From Roseiconus lacunae (GTDB lineage Bacteria; Planctomycetota; Planctomycetia; Pirellulales; Pirellulaceae): DNA of 64,000 bases. Below the pieces are notes generated by a model. The model searched no databases and was not told where the DNA came from. It was given only the letters and a program-made list of their open reading frames with translations. The DNA is taken from contig NZ_VSZO01000007.1 in assembly GCF_008312935.1 (NCBI RefSeq), forward strand, positions 248,001-312,000, written 5' to 3'. Of the stretch, positions 28,420 to 36,584 are shown one piece after another. The translations under genes were made by a program, and so were the position numbers. Positions within the stretch are counted from its first letter, which is position 1. Each line of letters starts with the position of its first letter.

Positions 28420-29601
28420 CTAGAAGTCCTGAGCTTCGGCGTTGTCGCTTCCATCGCGAGTTCCGATCGCCCGCCACAGCTGTAAGTCAATTTGATCGGT
28501 GACATACCGAACAGCCCCGTCCATCAGCATGACGTTGACCCCACCATTGTGCATGCTACGCGCCGAGATAATGGCCGCTTCTCCAGGAACATCTGCGATC
28601 GCACTTGCCGCACCACAATCTTGCCCGCGCCAATTCGGTGGCGCGACGTGGTTGTACATCGTTGAGGAATACGCCGCGGTAGCCCAGCCGTTTGAATAGT
28701 CACTTCCGGGTAGCCAAAGCCCCATCGAAAAGAAGTTGTACGTGCTTGCAACTGGAGTATACGACAAGCAATCTTGAAACATCTCCTCAGTATCACTAAC
28801 GAAGCCAATGATGCGATTTGGTTTCGTAATCGTGTCCGCCTTCGTTGGCACACCAGCCAACCCGCTTCCTTTCGTTCGTTCGGCAAAACCAACCGTATGG
28901 CTTAAGCCGTCCAAGAATGCGGACGAACTGAGTGCCCTGCCAATGGTAAAGGCACCGTTTCCCTCGACAAGTGGTGACGTACACCCTTGAACGCAGTTAT
29001 TGTCATCCCAGCTATCCGCACCTTGGTAGGGCGTGGATCCACCGAAGTTGTAACGATAGTTGTTTTCGGTAGGTTGATCAAAACTATTTGCATCCGACGG
29101 ACAGACGTAGAGACCAACATTCTTACTGAATGCTTCAAAGTTTGGGTGGGCGGGGCGCCCATTCTCTAGCATTCGTGGTGAATTTAGGGCACTGAAATCG
29201 ACAAGATCGTAGATACCGGCCTGTTCAATGTAGGGAAGGACAGCCAAATGCACGGACCGATTTCCATACCACATTGCTCCCCAGACAGACATATAGTTCG
29301 TGTAACGCCATTGAAACACTTCGCCATTCGTCAATCGATCAGGATGCAATCGACCGTAAGGAAACGTGTTGAATGCTGCATGGTAGTTGTGGAGCGCCAA
29401 CCCAATTTGTTTCAACTTGTTTGAACATTGCATTCGTCTTGCCGCCTCCCGTGCGCTCTGCACCGCCGGCAGCAGCAGGGCAACCAAGATTCCAATGATT
29501 GCTACAACTGCCAAAAGTTCGATCAAAGTGAACCCATGATGGTTCTTACTGAATCTAGATTTTTCCGGACGTCGGCGCGAATATCGGATAACCATTTCCA
29601 T
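28420..29601 (-). CDS. DUF1559 prepilin-like protein
   Basis: The protein has 393 aa. A type IV prepilin-like leader is clear: [34 protein letters not shown], to be cleaved after the Gly of H-G-F-T-L-I-E. The DUF1559 body follows ([16 protein letters not shown]), and the C-terminal H-x9-D-G motif reads [18 protein letters not shown]. These proteins are abundant in planctomycetes, membrane-anchored and thought to be pseudopilin-like; their role is unknown. It is convergent with the PEP-CTERM gene. The 700-bp spacer upstream separates it from the divergent dockerin-like gene. Confidence 0.93.
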   Translation of the reverse strand: MEMVIRYSRRRPEKSRFSKNHHGFTLIELLAVVAIIGILVALLLPAVQSAREAARRMQCSNKLKQIGLALHNYHAAFNTFPYGRLHPDRLTNGEVFQWRYTNYMSVWGAMWYGNRSVHLAVLPYIEQAGIYDLVDFSALNSPRMLENGRPAHPNFEAFSKNVGLYVCPSDANSFDQPTENNYRYNFGGSTPYQGADSWDDNNCVQGCTSPLVEGNGAFTIGRALSSSAFLDGLSHTVGFAERTKGSGLAGVPTKADTITKPNRIIGFVSDTEEMFQDCLSYTPVASTYNFFSMGLWLPGSDYSNGWATAAYSSTMYNHVAPPNWRGQDCGAASAIADVPGEAAIISARSMHNGGVNVMLMDGAVRYVTDQIDLQLWRAIGTRDGSDNAEAQDF

Positions 29602-30302
29602 CTTCCTTGGAATTTTGCAACAAAGCTCCGTCGGTAACCAACACGGTCACAACGGGCAAAAGTCCGAGTTTTGTAGGGATTGGTGGCTATTCGTCAATCG
29701 AATTTCTGCCGAAGTTTACATGCCCTTCATTGTTTCGATCCCCATAGCAGAATTCATGTGAACGAAGCGTCCGATGTCTGCCAAGTCGCTGGACGACGCT
29801 CTTGATGCAAGATGTTTCGATGAGTCTCAACCAATCTACAAAGGTGACTTATCAGTCGATCATACCTGCCGCGGTACAAGTCTACTTTAGCGAGTTTTGA
29901 CGTATAGCCATGCAAACAGCTTCCGCTAGCCGTTTCCGGACACACGTCAGTGCAAATAGTGCGTCTTCATATATTTAGTTTTTGCTAACGACGTGTGTGA
30001 TTTCTCGCAAGTAACCAGATATATCCCGGCAACATGATTGGAATTGAATCCATTCATGAGAGGTTCATTCGCGTCGTTAAAGCACGGTAAAGATCAGAAC
30101 TTTTGGATTGAGTTGGATTTTTCGAGTCCTATAACACCCGCATGTCCGAGGCGATGTCGTGTGTCGAAGGCTCGATCACCATGTCCCAATGGCCGCGTCT
30201 ACGATCTGTTCAGTCGTATCGCGGTCGGTGGTCTTCGATACGGATGGGATCGACTCGGATCACCGTCTTTTGAATACTCCCTACAAGAAAGGATGTTGAT
30301 CC
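29602..30302. other. Long spacer between divergent genes
   Basis: These 701 bases lie between the starts of a minus-strand DUF1559 gene and a plus-strand dockerin-like gene, so promoters for both are expected. I see no supported gene. An AT-rich patch (around 29955-30020) is the best candidate promoter area. A GAAAGGATGTTGATCC stretch gives the ribosome-binding site just before 30303. Confidence 0.5.
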
Positions 30303-31583
30303 ATGGTGAAGGTCAAATTCAGATCACTTGCGCTTCTTGCTGCGATTGCGGCGATGTCTGGCCAAACGGTCAGCGCGCAAGATGTCACCGGTGAAGATGA
30401 TTTCGGAACCAGCTTCAGCGGTGGCACGCCGACCGGTGGAAATCAAACGTTTACCAGCAGAACGATTTCCCCGGATAACCAAAGCAACTTTGGCTTCAGC
30501 GGGGCCCCGGGTGTGTTCCCGACTAGCTTCTTTGACTACTTCGGAATCAGCGATCGTCGTATCAATTTCGATGTCGCGGATGATTCCGCATCGTCTTTCC
30601 CGCCGGATGATTTCGGCTTTGCCGGTGCCTCCGGTTCGGCAGACGATTTCCTTAATTTCTTCGTCTTGTCAGATTTGACGAATCCAGCGAACCCAAGTGG
30701 ACTCGGGCAGGTGACTTGGCAATTCGACACTTCTGCTCCGGTCGATCCTTCTCAACCTTATGACGTTCATCGTATTTCGGTTGACATGATCGCATACGGC
30801 GATTTTGAGGCGGATGACAATCTGGTTTGGAGTGCAGGTGTCGCAACACCTCCCTCCGCCCCAGCCCTGGTCCCTTACCTGGAATTTGGACTGACGGCCG
30901 CCCAAGACGCCGCAAACATTCTTTACGGCGTGACGATGGATGGCGGATCGACATACGAGCGATCATTTACGCCATTCTTCGAAGTTGATGAGTGGAACTG
31001 CTTGTTGGCTAACGGAGCCGGATCAGTTTGCCCTGCCACCGGTGGGACGGTCTTTTTCCACCCGCTCGACAACGGTGGTCCCGGAGATGACGGCGTTGCA
31101 TTCAACGGCTTTATTCTGGAACCAATTGCGAGTGATCCAAACAACGTTGAACGAGCGTATGAGGTCACAAACGCGAACGGTACGTTCACGGAACTCGAAC
31201 GCGAGGCGTACAAGGATCCTTTGATCGAACAACTGCAAGGCAGTTTCGCTCAGTTAGACAACGAAAAGCAAACCTTCACTTTCGTCGTTAAAGAAGCTGG
31301 CGACGTTTTGACCCTAGAGATGCTTGCCACGCAAAACAGCACGAAGGAAGTCATCGCATTTGACAATCTGCTCGTCGAATCTGCGGTACTCGGCGACGCC
31401 AACGGCGACGGCGTTCTGAATAACTTTGACATTAACCCGTTCGGCTTGGCCCTGCTTGATCCGGCCGGCTTTGCGGCAAGCTTCCCCAATGTGGATGCGA
31501 ACTTCGTTTTGGATTTCGATTGCGATGGATCGCTGAACAATTTGGACATCAATCCATTCGCTAACAAGCTTTTGGGTAACTAG
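30303..31583 (+). CDS. Secreted protein with dockerin-like C-terminus
   Basis: The protein has 426 aa with a signal peptide (FRSLALLAAIAAMSGQTVSAQ). A long beta-rich body has no recognised enzyme motif; it contains SVDMIAYGDFEADDNLVWSAG and FVVKEAGDVLTLEMLA. The C-terminal ~65 residues form a duplicated dockerin-like calcium motif: GDANGDGVLNNFDINPFGLA, then about 30 residues later DFDCDGSLNNLDINPFANKL. Each half has a D-x-N-x-D-G loop and an NNxDINPF helix. The same module ends the nuclease-like protein at 33313. In planctomycetes such modules may dock proteins to the surface or to partner cohesins, by analogy only. Confidence 0.85.
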   Translation: MVKVKFRSLALLAAIAAMSGQTVSAQDVTGEDDFGTSFSGGTPTGGNQTFTSRTISPDNQSNFGFSGAPGVFPTSFFDYFGISDRRINFDVADDSASSFPPDDFGFAGASGSADDFLNFFVLSDLTNPANPSGLGQVTWQFDTSAPVDPSQPYDVHRISVDMIAYGDFEADDNLVWSAGVATPPSAPALVPYLEFGLTAAQDAANILYGVTMDGGSTYERSFTPFFEVDEWNCLLANGAGSVCPATGGTVFFHPLDNGGPGDDGVAFNGFILEPIASDPNNVERAYEVTNANGTFTELEREAYKDPLIEQLQGSFAQLDNEKQTFTFVVKEAGDVLTLEMLATQNSTKEVIAFDNLLVESAVLGDANGDGVLNNFDINPFGLALLDPAGFAASFPNVDANFVLDFDCDGSLNNLDINPFANKLLGN

Positions 31584-31627
31584 CCCAAATTTCTCTGTTG
31601 ACTGTTTGAAACCTTTTGGAGACTAGG

Positions 31628-32218
31628 ATGAAAAAGATGTTTTTCGCGGCATTAGCCGCATTGGTTTGCTTCACTGGCTCGGCGCAGGCGGTGGAAATTT
31701 TCTTCAGCACTTCGGGCATCGACCCAAACGCTGGAAGTAGCCTGAACCTGACCGAAGGCGGTGCTGGCGGTTCGTTGTTCGTCTGGGTGAATAACGACGA
31801 AGCAACCACGATTGAAGGCCTTTCGTTGGATGTTACCAGCGACACCGCAGGTGTTGCATTGGCAACCGATCACTTGATCGAAAACCCAGGTGGCCGTTGG
31901 TTCGGAAGCACACCAGGCGTTTTGGGTGACAGCCCTTTGGTCAATGACTCCAACGCGTTCAATTTCTTCGGTGGATTCCCTCAGGGCTTGGCCTTGCACA
32001 GCGAAATCCTGATCGATCCTTTGGCTGCCGGGGTAACCAACATCGGATTCGACATTGGAAACAATGGCATCGCGGTAGGCGGACAACCTCCCCAATCGAT
32101 CAGTTTCGGTAGCGGCTCGATCAATGTGACCGCAGTCCCCGAACCGGGAACGATCGCTGGCTTGGCTTCGATCGGAATGTTCGGTTGTGGACTTGTCGGG
32201 CGTCGTCGTCGTCGATAG
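31628..32218 (+). CDS. PEP-CTERM protein (tandem paralogue 1)
   Basis: The protein has 196 aa starting at ATG 31628, with TTTTGGAGACT just upstream. The signal peptide is MKKMFFAALAALVCFTGSAQA. The C-terminal sorting signal is V-P-E-P-G-T, the hydrophobic IAGLASIGMFGCGLVG and an RRRRR tail. The body is a small beta-sandwich-like domain with DPNAGSSLNLTEGG, ATTIEGLSLDVTSDTAGVAL and SNAFNFFGGFPQ. It is clearly paralogous to the next gene (same order of phrases), so a tandem duplication is likely. A strong terminator follows. Confidence 0.92.
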   Translation: MKKMFFAALAALVCFTGSAQAVEIFFSTSGIDPNAGSSLNLTEGGAGGSLFVWVNNDEATTIEGLSLDVTSDTAGVALATDHLIENPGGRWFGSTPGVLGDSPLVNDSNAFNFFGGFPQGLALHSEILIDPLAAGVTNIGFDIGNNGIAVGGQPPQSISFGSGSINVTAVPEPGTIAGLASIGMFGCGLVGRRRRR

Positions 32219-32305
32219 CCGAACCTCTTGGCCAAGAAAGCGTGCAACGAACATGCTCTTTGCGCGAATTCAGTAACACCATCTGAAGTAAAGATGGAAA
32301 ACAAA

Positions 32306-32340
32306 GGGCGGGGCGTTTCTACGCCCCGCCCATCTTTTCC
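32306..32340 (+). terminator. Rho-independent terminator
   Basis: A perfect GC-only 10-bp stem (GGGCGGGGCG with CGCCCCGCCC) with a short TTTCTA loop is followed by ATCTTTTCC. It is flanked by a weaker GATGG/CCATC extension. It ends transcription of the first PEP-CTERM paralogue. Confidence 0.85.
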
Positions 32341-32462
32341 GTTCTCAACGGTTCAGTCAAACGCTCATCAAATAGCCATCAAGAACATTGACGAGCAACT
32401 TACGATCCCATCCAAGACCTTCAAAGCAAATTAGCATTTGGATTAACACTCAGGCACACTTT

Positions 32463-33059
32463 ATGAATATTCGATTCTTTGCGATCTTGGCATCGTTTTG
32501 CCTTACGTCCATCTCTTACGCAGATGTTGTTGTCAGCTTCAGTACCTCCGCTTCTGATCCGAACGCAGGGACCGTACTCACCCTTAACGAAGGTCAGACG
32601 AGTGCGAGTCTTTTTGTTTATGTTGAGAATACCGAAGCGACCACAATTGAAGGGCTATCACTAGACATTCTCAGTGACACTCCGGGAATTGCCCTCGCAA
32701 CGTCCCACCTCATATCTGAACCGGCAGGGCGATGGTTTGGATCCACTCCCGGTGCCCTTGGAAGTGGCCCCTTCTTAGTGGACGACTCAAATGCCTTCAA
32801 TTTCTTTGGAGGATTCCCAAATAGTGGAGGACCGCAACTACACAGTGAAATTGTTCTCGACGCAATTGGAATTGGTAGTACCCAAGTGACAGCCGCAACC
32901 GGCGGGAGCGGAATCGCCGTCGGCGGTCAGGTCCCATCGTCACTCTCTTTTGGCACTGCAACAGTCAATGTGGTCACCGCGATCCCAGAGCCGGGAAGTG
33001 CATTGGCACTTTCTGCGATCGTCGGCGGAATGCTGATTCGTCGTCGAAAAATCCGCTAA
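32463..33059 (+). CDS. PEP-CTERM protein (tandem paralogue 2)
   Basis: The protein has 198 aa with a signal peptide (FFAILASFCLTSISYA). The body matches the previous gene in order: DPNAGTVLTLNEGQT, ATTIEGLSLDILSDTPGIAL, GRWFGSTPGALG, SNAFNFFGGFPN and LHSEIVLDA. The C-terminus is I-P-E-P-G-S followed by a hydrophobic segment and RRRKIR. A terminator between the two paralogues suggests independent transcription. It has no enzyme motif and is likely an exosortase-processed surface protein. Confidence 0.9.
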   Translation: MNIRFFAILASFCLTSISYADVVVSFSTSASDPNAGTVLTLNEGQTSASLFVYVENTEATTIEGLSLDILSDTPGIALATSHLISEPAGRWFGSTPGALGSGPFLVDDSNAFNFFGGFPNSGGPQLHSEIVLDAIGIGSTQVTAATGGSGIAVGGQVPSSLSFGTATVNVVTAIPEPGSALALSAIVGGMLIRRRKIR

Positions 33060-33097
33060 GCGGATAAACATGAATCGTCGAGGTTGAGCATCTGAAA

Positions 33098-33268
33098 AAG
33101 CAGTTGAACATGAACGATTCGGCTTAAGTCATTTCACTCTCCCACTGAGAGAGCCGGGCCTTCAGGACCGGAGGGGGCACCCTCCCCGGTCGCTTACTCG
33201 TCCGACTCTCCCGCACGTGGGAGAGTGTTATCCAGAGGTTTAAACCCAAAAACTCATGTTCACATGCC
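33098..33268 (+). repeat. Palindromic dispersed repeat, full copy B
   Basis: This 171-bp copy has imperfect terminal inverted repeats (GCAGTTGAACATGAA with TCATGTTCACATGC). A second nested pair is CACTCTCCCAC with GTGGGAGAGTG, and a central hairpin is of the form GACCGGAGGGGG-CAC-CCTCCCCGGTC. It ends about 45 bp before the nuclease-like gene start, so it may lie in that gene's leader. Confidence 0.85.
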
Positions 33269-33312
33269 CCCCGACGAGCGATGCTACTAGAACTCTTAAA
33301 GGATATCAGGAC

Positions 33313-34842
33313 ATGTACCCTCCGAAGATACTGATCATTACCTGCAAGATGCTGATTCTGTTCCTGGTATGCCACGGGATGTCGCAACCAGCGTATGGAC
33401 AGTTACGTATTTGCTCGTTTAACACTCTTTCAAAACCGGCTACCGCTATCGACGATGGACTACAGAGAGTGATCATGTCGGCGATCAGTACCCGAGCGGT
33501 CAATGGCATTGCCAAACGTCCCGACATCCTTGCTCTGCAGGAACAAAACTCGTTCTTAGGGACGAGCGATTCAACAGCGGCAAATCTAAACAACGAGTTT
33601 GGCGTCAGCAGCTACGAATCCATCCTTCTATCGTCAGGATCCTTCCGGCAATCTTATGTCTACGATTCGGCAACAGTCACTCCCATAGATGCCTCGGAGT
33701 TCTTTATAGGAATTCGTGTCGCTCTACGAACACAGTGGAAGCTTGTCGGATACGATCACTCATCGGTGTTTTACACCTACTGTGTTCACTTCAAAGCAGG
33801 CGACAATGCGGGAGACCTCAGCCTCCGAAATACAGAGGCGTTAAACCTGCGAAACAACGCGGATTCACTCGGTCCCGGATCACACCTTATTTACATGGGT
33901 GACTTTAACTTCGCGGGACATAATGAGGCTTCTGTGTTGACGATGAAAGCTTCGGGAAATGGTCAGGCATTCGATCCTGTCGCACTTCCAAGTTGGCCAA
34001 ATCTGACATCGCGACAGTACCTTACGCAATCAACCCGTTCTTCATCCTTGCCTGACGGCGGTGCATTCGGCGGCATCGATGATCGCTTTGATTTACAGCT
34101 GGTGTCCGGGGCGATGTTAGATGGGGAGGGGATTAGCTACGTTGGTCCAACGTCTAGCGGATTCATTGGCGATCATTCGTATCATGCGTTGGGCAATGAT
34201 GGGCAAGTCTACAACGGTGCGATCAACGCGTTTTACACCGGACGCGAACAACCGGCCTCGGTGCTTGATGCCCTGCATGACTTCTCCGATCATCTTCCTG
34301 TCATAGCCGACTACCAAGTCCCGTCACGCATGGACGTTGACTTCGATCCGGCACCGATATCTGCAGTACTCGGATCGACCGTCGAACTTGGATTTCATAT
34401 CGAAAACTCGGCTCCCGTGAGTGTGTCAATCGGCGCCGATGAACTCGATTACGAGTTCAACACTTCGGGGGACTTGAACGGTAACGGTACCGGAACAGTG
34501 GCGGCACTAGATGCGGTCGGGAATGAACTCGCGATCCTCGATACCTCCTCGCTCGGCGCACACGCGGGGACGATCACCGTGATGACGTTCAGTCAGCAGG
34601 CTGCGAATGCCTTTCAGGTTCAAAATGTCGAATTTTTCGTTACGGTTCTAGGGGATATGAACGGAGATTTCAACGTCGACAACTTTGATGTATCACCGTT
34701 TAGCTTGGCACTCCTAGACCCAGTCGCTTATGCCGCAAGCTTCCCGATGATCGACCCAGACATCATTGGCGACTTCAATAACAATGGCATGATGGACAAT
34801 TTAGATATCAATGGATTCGCGAACGCCCTATTAGCTCCATGA
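33313..34842 (+). CDS. Secreted endonuclease/exonuclease/phosphatase-fold protein with dockerin-like module
   Basis: The protein has 509 aa from the ATG at 33313, with AGGA-type sequence just upstream; an in-frame start 57 nt earlier is not used. The signal peptide includes LILFLVCHGMSQPAYG. The EEP (DNase I-like) domain (about 30-335) shows ICSFNTL, DILALQEQN with the catalytic Glu, YCVHFKAGDN with a His, YMGDFNF (Asp, Asn) and FSDHLPVIADY (Ser-Asp-His). A beta domain of ~110 residues follows, then the same dockerin-like module as 30303 (GDMNGDFNVDNFDVSPF and DFNNNGMMDNLDINGF). Substrate may be nucleic acid, lipid or other phosphodiester. The stop codon overlaps the lipoprotein gene by ATGA. 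Confidence 0.85.
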   Translation: MYPPKILIITCKMLILFLVCHGMSQPAYGQLRICSFNTLSKPATAIDDGLQRVIMSAISTRAVNGIAKRPDILALQEQNSFLGTSDSTAANLNNEFGVSSYESILLSSGSFRQSYVYDSATVTPIDASEFFIGIRVALRTQWKLVGYDHSSVFYTYCVHFKAGDNAGDLSLRNTEALNLRNNADSLGPGSHLIYMGDFNFAGHNEASVLTMKASGNGQAFDPVALPSWPNLTSRQYLTQSTRSSSLPDGGAFGGIDDRFDLQLVSGAMLDGEGISYVGPTSSGFIGDHSYHALGNDGQVYNGAINAFYTGREQPASVLDALHDFSDHLPVIADYQVPSRMDVDFDPAPISAVLGSTVELGFHIENSAPVSVSIGADELDYEFNTSGDLNGNGTGTVAALDAVGNELAILDTSSLGAHAGTITVMTFSQQAANAFQVQNVEFFVTVLGDMNGDFNVDNFDVSPFSLALLDPVAYAASFPMIDPDIIGDFNNNGMMDNLDINGFANALLAP

Positions 34843-35315
34843 AACCACCATATCAATCTAGGCTGTTAATCCGTCGCTATCTGTTGGCTTTCGCATTGTC
34901 AGCCTCAGTGTGTTTTTCTGGATGTGGATCTCGAAGGTCAAATCAGCTTGCTAGCGAGCGACGTAATTCGCAAACAGCATACGACCAAGCTTCAAAACTA
35001 CTTTCCGAGCAAGACTATCGCTCGGCCGAGCCTCTGTATGCCGAGGCACTTGCCGGACAATTGCCCCCCGACATGGTCGCGCCAGCAATGATCGAACGAG
35101 CCGAGTGCCTTGGTGGGCTAGGTAGGATTCCTGAAGCCAGAACATTATTGGAAGAAAGTCGGGAAGGACTCGCGAGTGAAATCGAGTACCACATTGCCTT
35201 GGGCAAGGTATTTCGTGCGGCCGGGGAAAAGAAGCAAGCAGAAAACGAATTCAAACTAGCCAGAACTCTTGCCAGTAGGCAACGTGTTCGAGTGCAAATA
35301 CCAACCGTCGATTAA
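34839..35315 (+). CDS. TPR-type lipoprotein
   Basis: The protein has 158 aa with a lipoprotein signal whose lipobox is F-S-G-C (about residues 26-29), so the mature protein is lipid-anchored. The body is helical and fits two or three TPR repeats: AYDQASKLLSEQDYRSAEPLYAEA, AMIERAECLGGLGRIPEA and LGKVFRAAGEKKQAENEF. TPR proteins act as scaffolds. It overlaps the nuclease-like gene by ATGA and is followed 38 bp later by a secreted helical protein, suggesting an operon. Confidence 0.82.
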   Translation: MKPPYQSRLLIRRYLLAFALSASVCFSGCGSRRSNQLASERRNSQTAYDQASKLLSEQDYRSAEPLYAEALAGQLPPDMVAPAMIERAECLGGLGRIPEARTLLEESREGLASEIEYHIALGKVFRAAGEKKQAENEFKLARTLASRQRVRVQIPTVD

Positions 35316-35353
35316 CTTTCTGAAACTGCGATTCCATACCCTAAGCGAAACTA

Positions 35354-36250
35354 ATGAAAAACCTACCAAGACAGATGTCGGCACCGGTAGAAGCGATTGC
35401 CACATTGATCATCTTTTTTTCTCTCAGTCACGTCGCGTTCGCCCGACCGTCGGGCCCCGACGACCGCAATCGCACTGAGAATGAGCAGGTAGAGCATCGA
35501 TCGGAAACAGGAACCGGGCAAACCGCAGAGCGTTTCGTACTCAGCGGAGTCAATCGAGCGATTCCGCTCCTAAGACTGAAGGAGATCAAGGAGGCAATCA
35601 ATCTTAGTGAGGATCAGGAGCGAGCGTTGCGCCGGTCGCAGGAGCGGAATCTGGAACCCAAAGCCACATCAGCGGTTGTACAACAAGACTCTTCTGACTC
35701 AGACGGTCTACAAACACAGAAGGAGTCGATCGCGGTACTGCGAAAAGAGTGGGCGAAGACATCTCGCGAACACCTGGAAGAAATCCTTCACCCCGAACAA
35801 TTCGAACGGCTTTACCAAATCTCGCTTCAACTTCGCGGAATCGGTGCATTGCAGGATCGTGAGGTGATGCGCCGACTGAAAATCAGCTCGAAGCAACGCC
35901 ATGAAATGGTGGATCGTCAAATTGCGTTCCTGAGACGATTGGAAAACGTAGACTTACGTGCCGCTGATGAAAAGGGAATGCACTCCTTACGCGAGCAGAT
36001 GGGGGCGAGTGTTTTAGGGGTCCTTAATGAGGAACAGGTCGAGCAATGGGACGCGATGAAAGGCCCTGAGTTTCAAATCCCCGAAAGGTGGCATCAAAGA
36101 GGCGTGATGCAACGAGAACTTCAGCAACAACCCGCTTACCCATTTGAGCCTGTGAGTTCGCCGGCAGCTGTGAAGAAGCGAGTCATTGTAAAGCAACGTC
36201 AGACCACCAGAGCAGAGCAACCGCGTGAACGAGAGATGCATGACGACTAA
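35354..36250 (+). CDS. Secreted helical protein, Spy/LTxxQ-like
   Basis: The protein has 298 aa with a signal peptide (IATLIIFFSLSHVAFA). The mature part is strongly helical and charged, with repeats of the type NLSEDQERALRRSQE, LHPEQFERLYQISLQ, KISSKQRHEMVDRQ and LNEEQVEQWDAMKG. These resemble the L-T-x-x-Q-type helices of periplasmic Spy/CpxP-like chaperones and other planctomycete proteins, but I cannot name a family. The C-terminus is basic. Its stop codon TAA sits on the edge of repeat copy C. It is probably last in the operon with the nuclease-like and lipoprotein genes. Confidence 0.7.
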   Translation: MKNLPRQMSAPVEAIATLIIFFSLSHVAFARPSGPDDRNRTENEQVEHRSETGTGQTAERFVLSGVNRAIPLLRLKEIKEAINLSEDQERALRRSQERNLEPKATSAVVQQDSSDSDGLQTQKESIAVLRKEWAKTSREHLEEILHPEQFERLYQISLQLRGIGALQDREVMRRLKISSKQRHEMVDRQIAFLRRLENVDLRAADEKGMHSLREQMGASVLGVLNEEQVEQWDAMKGPEFQIPERWHQRGVMQRELQQQPAYPFEPVSSPAAVKKRVIVKQRQTTRAEQPREREMHDD

Positions 36251-36418
36251 GCAGGTACACACGAGTCTTTAGGCTTAACCACCCGAATAACACGCTCCCG
36301 CTTGCAGGCGGGGCGGACGGGCAAACAACCGGGGAGGTTGCTCCTTCCGGTCCTGAGAGCCCGACTCTTCTGGTGGGAAAGTGAAATGACTTCAGCCGAA
36401 TCATTCGTGTTCCACCTT
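36249..36418 (-). repeat. Palindromic dispersed repeat, full copy C
   Basis: This 170-bp copy lies in the opposite orientation to A and B. Read on the minus strand it opens with AACACGAATGATTCGGCTGA, has the same central GACCGG/CCGGTT hairpin as B, and ends ACTCGTGTGTACCTGCTT like A. Its end base pair overlaps the TAA stop of the upstream gene. The spacer 36251-36584 contains this repeat and a hairpin and no gene. Confidence 0.85.
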
Positions 36419-36540
36419 GATCGTCTGGGCATTAGCATCCCGAAATCACGTATTCGCGCGGGCGCACTATCATCGCGCGATGTGGTCTCCGCAGCCATTC
36501 CGCCCTCGCTACCCTCTGCCGATGTCTGAACCGTCGGCCA

Positions 36541-36572
36541 ATCACCGCCGCGATACTCAACGCGGCGGTGAT
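36541..36572. terminator. Perfect 12-bp hairpin after PhoD gene
   Basis: ATCACCGCCGCG pairs with CGCGGCGGTGAT across an 8-nt loop, starting 13 bases past the PhoD stop codon on the minus strand. No U tract follows. It probably terminates the PhoD transcript or protects its 3' end. Confidence 0.65.
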
Positions 36573-36584
36573 GCGTGATGATGG

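Noticed and set aside
30038..30394. Open frame overlapping the start of the dockerin-like gene
   Set aside because: It reads into the signal peptide of a supported gene in another frame and has no domain or signal.
31652..32254. Open frame antisense to the first tandem PEP-CTERM gene
   Set aside because: The plus-strand gene has signal peptide, PEP motif and ribosome-binding site; the antisense frame has none.
33200..33240. CRISPR-like or terminator reading of the CTCCC hairpins
   Set aside because: The hairpins belong to a dispersed repeat found three times, without regular spacers or a U tract.
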